Positions 44,655 to 49,131 of a stretch of 49,131 bases of DNA are shown piece by piece (the first letter of the stretch is position 1; every line of letters starts with the position of its first letter). A model generated the notes under the pieces. The model did no database searches. It was not told the DNA's origin and saw only the letters and a list, made by a program, of their open reading frames with translations. Source of the stretch: an uncultured Clostridia bacterium (GTDB lineage Bacteria > Bacillota > Clostridia > TANB77 > CAG-508); NCBI GenBank assembly GCA_944389395.1, contig CALXME010000005.1, positions 1 to 49,131 on the forward strand, read 5' to 3'. Both the position numbers and the translations under genes were made by a program.

Positions 44655-46056
44655 ATGGAATATGAAAATAAGAAATTGGAAGAATTTAATGATTATATTC
44701 GATTTCGAAAAGTTGCAGTTATTGGATTAGGAGTAAGTAATTTACCATTATTAGATTATTTATATGAAAAAAAAGCAAAAGTAACAGTATTTGACCAAAG
44801 AGATATAGATAATATTTCTAAAGAAACCATGGATAAAATCACAAATTATGGATTTTCATTTTCGCTTGGAAAAAATTATTTACAAAATCTAAAAGGTTTT
44901 GATGTTATTTTTAGATCTCCAAGTTGTTTGCCAACTGTACCAGAATTAGAGCAAGAAGCACGGAAGAGGAGCTATTGTTACAACAGAAATAGAATTATTA
45001 ATGGAAATGTGTCCTTGCAAAGTAATTGGAGTAACAGGAAGTGACGGCAAAACAACAACAACAAGTTTAATTAATGCCATTTTAAAAGAATCAGGATTTA
45101 CTACACATTTAGGTGGAAATATCGGAACACCATTGTTTACGAAATTACCAGAAATTAAGCCAGAAGATATTTTAGTATTAGAATTAAGTAGTTTTCAACT
45201 AATGGGAATGCAAGTGAGCCCAGATATTGCTGTAATTACTAATATTACTCCTAATCATTTAAATATTCATAAAGATTATGAAGAATATATCAATGCAAAA
45301 AAGAATATCTTTCGATATCAAACAGAAAAAGGAATTTTAGTTTTAAATTTTGATAATGAGATAACTAAAAATTGTGCTAAAGAAGCAAAAGGTAAAGTTA
45401 TTTTCTTTAGCAGTAAGGAAAAGTTAGAAGATGGCTTTATTGTAGATGACAATGTAATAAAAGAATGTCAAGATAAAGTAAGGAAACATTTAGTACATAC
45501 AGATGAAGTACACCTAAGAGGAAACCATAACTTTGAAAATATTGCTACAGCAATAGCTGCTACTAGTAGTTTAGTAGATACAGAAAAAGCAGCACAAATT
45601 GCAAAAAACTTTACTAGTGTTAATCATCGTATTGAATTTATAAAAGAAATAGATAAAGTGCAATGGTATAATGATTCTGCTAGTTCTTCTCCAACTAGAA
45701 CCATTTCAGGATTAAATGCTTTTGATAATCCTATTATTTTAATTGCAGGAGGCTATGATAAAAATTTAGATTATCAACCACTTGCAAAACCTATTGTGGA
45801 AAAGACAAAAGCTTTAATTTTAATAGGTCAAACATCAGGTAAAATTTTTGATGTTGTAAAAGAAGAATTAGAAAAACAACATAAAGAACTAGATATTTAT
45901 ATGTGTGAAAATTTAAAAGAAACTGTTAGTTTAGCAAAAAAACTTGCAAAACCAAATGATATTGTATTATTTTCACCTGCTAGTGCTAGTTTTGATATGT
46001 TTAAAGATTTTGCAGATAGAGGAGAACAATTTAAAACATTAGTAAATCAAATTTAA
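44655..46056 (+). CDS. murD: UDP-N-acetylmuramoylalanine--D-glutamate ligase, frame broken by +1 shift at a CGG codon
   Basis: Adds D-glutamate to UDP-MurNAc-L-alanine in peptidoglycan synthesis. The first 102 codons (44655-44960) form the UDP-binding domain (VAVIGLGVSNLPLLDYL, FRSPSCLPTVPELEQEA). Then comes GCA CGG AAG in frame. Dropping the C at 44961 reads GCA GGA AGA GGA GCT and continues with AIVTTEIELLMEMCPC and the ATPase domain VTGSDGKTTTTSLI. SSFQL, NITPNHLNIHKDYEEYINAK, the substrate-binding NHRIEFI and the C-terminal SPASASFDMFKDFADRGEQF follow. The joined protein is 466 residues, normal for MurD. In the zero frame translation would stop at 45044, before any catalytic residue. The gene is essential in walled bacteria. 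Start by AAAGGAGGA. Confidence 0.9.
44961..44963 (+). other. Candidate +1 frameshift site GCA-CGG-A in murD
   Basis: CGG is in frame upstream; a +1 step to GGA continues the MurD sequence. The geometry (codon, extra C, GGA) is the same as in hydA. In the zero frame 26 codons with no MurD similarity follow. A single-base insertion error is the alternative. Confidence 0.6.
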
Positions 46057-46070
46057 AGACGAACACATTT

Positions 46071-46111
46071 AACCTTCTTGCATAAAATATCAATAAATAT
46101 GTAAGGAGGTT
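46071..46111 (+). promoter_or_regulatory. Hairpin that buries the Shine-Dalgarno of the proline-rich protein gene
   Basis: AACCTTCTTGCAT (46071-46083) can pair with ATGTAAGGAGGTT (46099-46111) at all 13 positions with two G-U pairs and a 15-nt loop. The 3' arm holds the AAGGAGGT ribosome binding site for ATG 46117. The arrangement mirrors 16976-17014. Confidence 0.65.
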
Positions 46112-46116
46112 ATTTT

Positions 46117-46695
46117 ATGTTTGATGAATCATATCAAAATTACATAAGAAGTATATTAGGATATCCAATGTGTACTGAAAATTCTAATGCCATGTCATAT
46201 CCGAATTATGAATATACTTCAAATTATAGGCAGAATGTGAATCGTAAAGAGTTGGAAGAATGTTATCCAGAGATATATAAACTAATTTTTCCTATGGTAA
46301 CAAAGACTTGTGACTCTATTCAAGAACCAATTACAAAAGAATTAGTGGAACAATTAACAGATAATATTTATTTTGCAATTGAAGGAAATGAGGAAGTAAA
46401 TATTCATATTAATTTAACAAACGAAGTGGGAGGAAATACATCTACTTCGAGAGAAAATAGGCAAACTAAAATAGAAGAAAAACAAAAAAAAGAAACGAGA
46501 AGTCCTAGACCAGTAAATAGAAACTTAAGAGATTTAATTAAAATTTTATTATTAAGAGAATTATTGAATAGACCAGGAAATAGACCACCAGTAAGACCAC
46601 CAAGGCCACCATTCCCTGGAGGACCAGGTAGACCACCAATGAGAGCTCCAATGATGCCAAGAGGATTAGAAGATTATAATATTTATGAAGTTTAA
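46117..46695 (+). CDS. Proline/arginine-rich tail protein, unknown
   Basis: No family recognised. The 192 residues have a tyrosine-rich N terminus (YQNYIRSILGYP), then a soluble helical part (about 50-105: ELEECYPEIYKLIFPMVTKTCDSIQEPITKELVEQL). A basic linker leads to a C-terminal tail of Pro, Arg and Gly (NRPPVRPPRPPFPGGPGRPP near 154-173). There is no signal peptide or membrane segment. The Tyr- and Pro-rich ends recall spore-coat or surface-layer assembly proteins; this is only a resemblance. AAGGAGG is strong but lies in a hairpin. It stands between murD and the CBS protein. Confidence 0.7.
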   Translation: MFDESYQNYIRSILGYPMCTENSNAMSYPNYEYTSNYRQNVNRKELEECYPEIYKLIFPMVTKTCDSIQEPITKELVEQLTDNIYFAIEGNEEVNIHINLTNEVGGNTSTSRENRQTKIEEKQKKETRSPRPVNRNLRDLIKILLLRELLNRPGNRPPVRPPRPPFPGGPGRPPMRAPMMPRGLEDYNIYEV

Positions 46696-46810
46696 GTAAA
46701 GAAACATTAAAAAAATGGAAAAATCTAGCACAAAATGAAATAAAAAAAGGAATATAATTTGAAAAAAAGCGAAAACTATTAACGAGAACTTTTGAAAGGT
46801 GGTAAGAATA

Positions 46811-47260
46811 ATGAAAGTTAAAGATTGTATGTGTGATGAAGTTTGTTGTGTAAAGCCTGAAACCAAGGTTTATGAAGTTGCAAAATTAATGAGTGAAAAT
46901 CATATTGGTTCTATTCCTGTTTGCAAACCAGATAATACTTTATGTGGAATTATAACAGATAGAGATATTTTATTAAGAAGTATTGTATGTGATAAAAATA
47001 TAAAAGAAACACCAGTTAGTGATATTATGACTTGTCAAGTTTGTTCATGTAATCAAGATGATGATATGACAAAAGCACAAAAAACAATGTCTGAAAATCA
47101 AGTAAGAAGACTACCAGTTTGTGATTGCAATAATAAAGTGGTTGGAATTTTAACAATAGGTGATTTAGCTCAAAATGATACAAAACTTGGAAAACAAGAA
47201 GTTTGTACAACAATAGAAAATATTTGTAATTGTGACGGAGAAAATAAAAACGCAGAATAA
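46811..47260 (+). CDS. CBS-domain pair protein
   Basis: An in-frame GTG at 46799 lies in the ribosome binding site, so ATG 46811 (after AAAGGTGG) is taken, giving 149 residues. Two CBS motifs fill the protein: VYEVAKLMSENHIGSIPVC with GIITDRDILLR, and AQKTMSENQVRRLPVCD with GILTIGDLAQND. Such pairs bind adenine nucleotides. Unusual Cys clusters (CMCDEVCCVKPE at the N terminus, CQVCSCNQ in the middle, ENICNCDG near the end) might bind a metal. Partner unknown; probably a stand-alone energy or redox sensor. Confidence 0.88.
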   Translation: MKVKDCMCDEVCCVKPETKVYEVAKLMSENHIGSIPVCKPDNTLCGIITDRDILLRSIVCDKNIKETPVSDIMTCQVCSCNQDDDMTKAQKTMSENQVRRLPVCDCNNKVVGILTIGDLAQNDTKLGKQEVCTTIENICNCDGENKNAE

Positions 47261-47403
47261 CCATTTTAAAAAGTGTATCAAAGGGAAGAAGGATAAAAAC
47301 TTTTTCCTTTTTTTATGATTAATAGAAAAAACAAGGTTTTTCGATTTGTTTAATAATGTATATAATTCTATTTTCTTCATATAATAATAAGAGGAGGAGA
47401 AAA

Positions 47404-48501
47404 ATGATATTAGACATGGCATATTGGACAAGAGTTGGAAAAAATATATTATATGTTATATTTTTATTATTGGGCTTATATATTGCATTAAAATTATCCA
47501 TTTTTTATATGCCATTTTTAGTTGCATTTATTATATCTTTGATAATAGAACCTGCTATTAAAAAAATGATGGAAAAAACAAAATTAAGTAGAAGAACAAG
47601 TTCTATTATTATTTTTTTGTTAGTATCTGTTGTTATATTAGGATTATTAACTTGGGGAATTATTACTATTTTTTCAGAATCATCTAGTTTATTGCAGGGA
47701 CTAAATGACTATTTTGATAAAGCATATATGCAATTTCAATCTTTTATACAATCCTTCAATTTTGATAAAATTCATGTGTCTGATGAAGTTTTAAATGTTA
47801 TACAGAATTCGACAACAGATATCTTAACTGCAATTTCTAATTGGTTAAGAAATATATTAACAGGATTAATAGAAGTTGTTACGAGTTTGCCATCTATTGC
47901 TATTTGTATAGGAATTACAGTAATTGCTCTTTATTTTATATGTGTTGATAAAATTTATATATTAGACCAAATAGAACATCATTTGCCTAAAACTTGGATG
48001 ATAAAAATGCAAAGACATCTAAAAGATTTAAGAACTACCTTAGGTGGATATTTAAAAGCAGAAGCTACTTTAGTATTAGTTTCTTTTATTATTACCCTAA
48101 TTGGATTATATATTCTAGAGTTTGCAGGATTTAATATACAATATCCGTTATTAATGGCTTTATTTATCGGATTTGTAGATGCTCTACCTATTTTGGGTTC
48201 TGGAACAGTAATGATTCCTTGGGCAATTATTTGTGGTTTGAATGGTGATATTAATTTGGGAATTGCTATTATTGTTTTACTTATAGTGATGTCAATTGCA
48301 AGACAATTTTTAGAACCAAAATTGGTGAGTAAAAATATTGGTGTCCATCCTATATTTACTTTGATTGCAATGTATACGGGTTTTAAAGTAATTGGTATTA
48401 TAGGTCTTTTAATTGGTCCTATTGTCTTGATTATTATTAAAAATATTTTTGCTAATTTGATTGACCAAGGGGTATTTAAGACAATTTTTGATAAAAGGTA
48501 A
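47404..48501 (+). CDS. AI-2E family membrane transporter (YtvI-like)
   Basis: A frame from 47356 exists, but GAGGAGG selects ATG 47404, giving 365 residues. Seven or eight hydrophobic segments, the soluble middle part (about 90-155) and the conserved FIGFVDALPILGSG and REFLEPKLV-like RQFLEPKLVSKNIGVHP motifs identify the AI-2E transporter superfamily. The sporulation-linked YtvI subgroup in Firmicutes has the same size. Members export small molecules or Na+; the true substrate is unknown. A T-rich stretch with a weak hairpin (47281-47316) separates it from the CBS gene. Confidence 0.88.
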   Translation: MILDMAYWTRVGKNILYVIFLLLGLYIALKLSIFYMPFLVAFIISLIIEPAIKKMMEKTKLSRRTSSIIIFLLVSVVILGLLTWGIITIFSESSSLLQGLNDYFDKAYMQFQSFIQSFNFDKIHVSDEVLNVIQNSTTDILTAISNWLRNILTGLIEVVTSLPSIAICIGITVIALYFICVDKIYILDQIEHHLPKTWMIKMQRHLKDLRTTLGGYLKAEATLVLVSFIITLIGLYILEFAGFNIQYPLLMALFIGFVDALPILGSGTVMIPWAIICGLNGDINLGIAIIVLLIVMSIARQFLEPKLVSKNIGVHPIFTLIAMYTGFKVIGIIGLLIGPIVLIIIKNIFANLIDQGVFKTIFDKR

Positions 48502-48526
48502 AAAAACAATTGAAAAAGAACATATA

Positions 48527-48540
48527 ATATGTTAACATAT
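48527..48540. promoter_or_regulatory. 14-bp perfect palindrome before the last gene
   Basis: ATATGTTAACATAT is fully self-complementary and lies 55 bp before the ATG at 48595, close to two TATAAT-like boxes. It could be an operator. An AT-rich palindrome of this length may be chance. Confidence 0.35.
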
Positions 48541-48594
48541 AATTATAAAATTTTTGTAATTGTAAACTTTTAATTTAAAAGTGAGGTAGAAGCT

Positions 48595-49023
48595 ATGGCA
48601 AGATTATATTACAAAATTGAATTACGGATAGCAGAGTGGGCAGAAAAAGAATTACAGGATGATTGTTCTATTAATGGATTTGGAGATTTTTTTTATTATA
48701 GTGATGGATATTTAATATCTGATTGCGGGAAAATCGAAGGATATCTTACAAATGATTTGATAAAAGGAGTTCTTTTTGAAAATAGAATTTCTATACAAAT
48801 TAGTAGTTGTTATTATAACGAAATGTATCAAATGGTACAAGAAGAATTTGATTTTTCTGAAATTAGAGAAATCACAGGTCGACCTGGGGAATATTTCTTG
48901 CTCGGGAAAGATGATTTTGAAGATTTTTTTGCTATTATTTGTTTTTTACAAGTAATAGAACATAATATTAAAAAAGAAAATATAGAAAAAAGTCTAACCG
49001 AAATCAAAAAAATACACTCATAA
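48595..49023 (+). CDS. Unknown soluble protein, possibly foreign
   Basis: I do not recognise this 142-residue protein. It has no signal peptide or membrane segment and is acidic, with many aromatic residues (NGFGDFFYYSDGYLI, GRPGEYFLLGKDDFEDFF). The mixed alpha/beta pattern might suit a phage or immunity-type protein, but I see no diagnostic motif. It holds codons rare in this window: CGG (48625-48627), CGA, CTC and GGG, which hints at recent acquisition. A +1 step at its CGG would meet TAG at once. GTGAGGT precedes the ATG and a terminator follows. Confidence 0.65.
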   Translation: MARLYYKIELRIAEWAEKELQDDCSINGFGDFFYYSDGYLISDCGKIEGYLTNDLIKGVLFENRISIQISSCYYNEMYQMVQEEFDFSEIREITGRPGEYFLLGKDDFEDFFAIICFLQVIEHNIKKENIEKSLTEIKKIHS

Positions 49024-49038
49024 ATTCCGTAAAATTTA

Positions 49039-49065
49039 AAAGACGTGTGAAATTTGCACGTCTTT
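49039..49065 (+). terminator. Terminator after the last gene
   Basis: AAAGACGTG (49039-49047) pairs perfectly with CACGTCTTT (49057-49065), with a short T-rich tail. Confidence 0.75.
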
Positions 49066-49080
49066 AACTTTTGACATTGA

Positions 49081-49131
49081 GGTTGGCATTGGTTCCAGGT
49101 TGGGGTTGGCATTGGTTCCAGGTATGGATGC
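49081..49131. repeat. GGTTCCAGGT repeat array, cut by the window end
   Basis: Two head-to-tail units, each GGTTGGCATTGGTTCCAGGT, are joined by TGGG and run into ATGGATGC at the last base. The order equals the reverse complement of the tail of 19035-19149. The element continues beyond the window. Confidence 0.8.

Noticed and set aside
43464..44963. CGG reassigned to another amino acid instead of a frame shift
   Set aside because: Reading CGG as any single amino acid leaves both genes out of frame; only a base skip restores the homology. Reassignment could still explain the silent CGG in foreign-looking genes.
44655..46056. Two separate genes at the murD locus
   Set aside because: The first half is only the MurD N-terminal domain, the second starts mid-domain, and one skipped base at 44961 joins them.

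Overview
The window is about 49 kb of very AT-rich bacterial DNA with strong Shine-Dalgarno sites, TTGACA/TATAAT promoters and mostly TAA stops. Gene content (pta-ackA, a three-gene [FeFe] hydrogenase operon, iron-dependent alcohol dehydrogenase, class II aldolase, DUF1540, AI-2E family permease) points to an anaerobic, fermenting, hydrogen-producing low-GC Firmicute, most likely a Clostridia-type lineage. I cannot place it more finely. No rRNA, tRNA or CRISPR array was seen.

Layout. 1-1556: remnant of a mobile element, with a large serine recombinase broken by a 69-bp palindromic insertion and a ribbon-helix-helix fragment. 1607-9061: metK, then pta, two tandem acetate kinase paralogues, an unusual IMP dehydrogenase and a family 2 glycosyltransferase. 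9173-13888: FIST sensor protein, aldehyde dehydrogenase, a membrane-anchored protein and iron alcohol dehydrogenase. 14007-18009: TetR regulator, HdeD-like membrane protein, divergent DnaB-like ATPase, peroxiredoxin, DUF1540 protein. 18103-20802: class II aldolase facing smpB and two small secreted or membrane-anchored proteins. 21093-28513: hydrolase, MFS permease, anchored protein, then carAB behind a leader peptide and attenuator. 28583-30226: a membrane protein and a foreign-looking chimera of a secreted domain and a headless HAD phosphatase. 30377-37989: MarR plus heterodimeric ABC exporter, tsaC, a membrane protein, and a NatAB-like ABC exporter. 38027-46056: uvrB, hydrogenase operon, murD. 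46117-49131: proline-rich protein, CBS protein, AI-2E permease and an unknown gene.

Metabolism. Pta and the acetate kinases make ATP and acetate from acetyl-CoA. The HydABC-type complex would reoxidise NADH and ferredoxin as H2. The aldehyde and alcohol dehydrogenases offer an alcohol sink.

The most striking observation concerns the codon CGG. In roughly 14,700 codons read by eye, in-frame CGG is absent from the ordinary genes except at two places, in hydA and murD. At both, the reading frame must move +1 exactly at that codon (CCT-C-GGA and GCA-C-GGA) to restore the conserved protein. The only other in-frame CGG codons are in two genes that look foreign. This suggests a disused or unassigned CGG codon with +1 frameshifting on it. 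Two insertion errors in the assembly are the plain alternative.

Other notable structure: a leader peptide, U-rich tract and terminator before carAB that resembles pyrBI-type attenuation; two hairpins whose 3' arms hide the Shine-Dalgarno of the next gene; three families of palindromic intergenic repeats, one of which appears to supply the -35 box of smpB.
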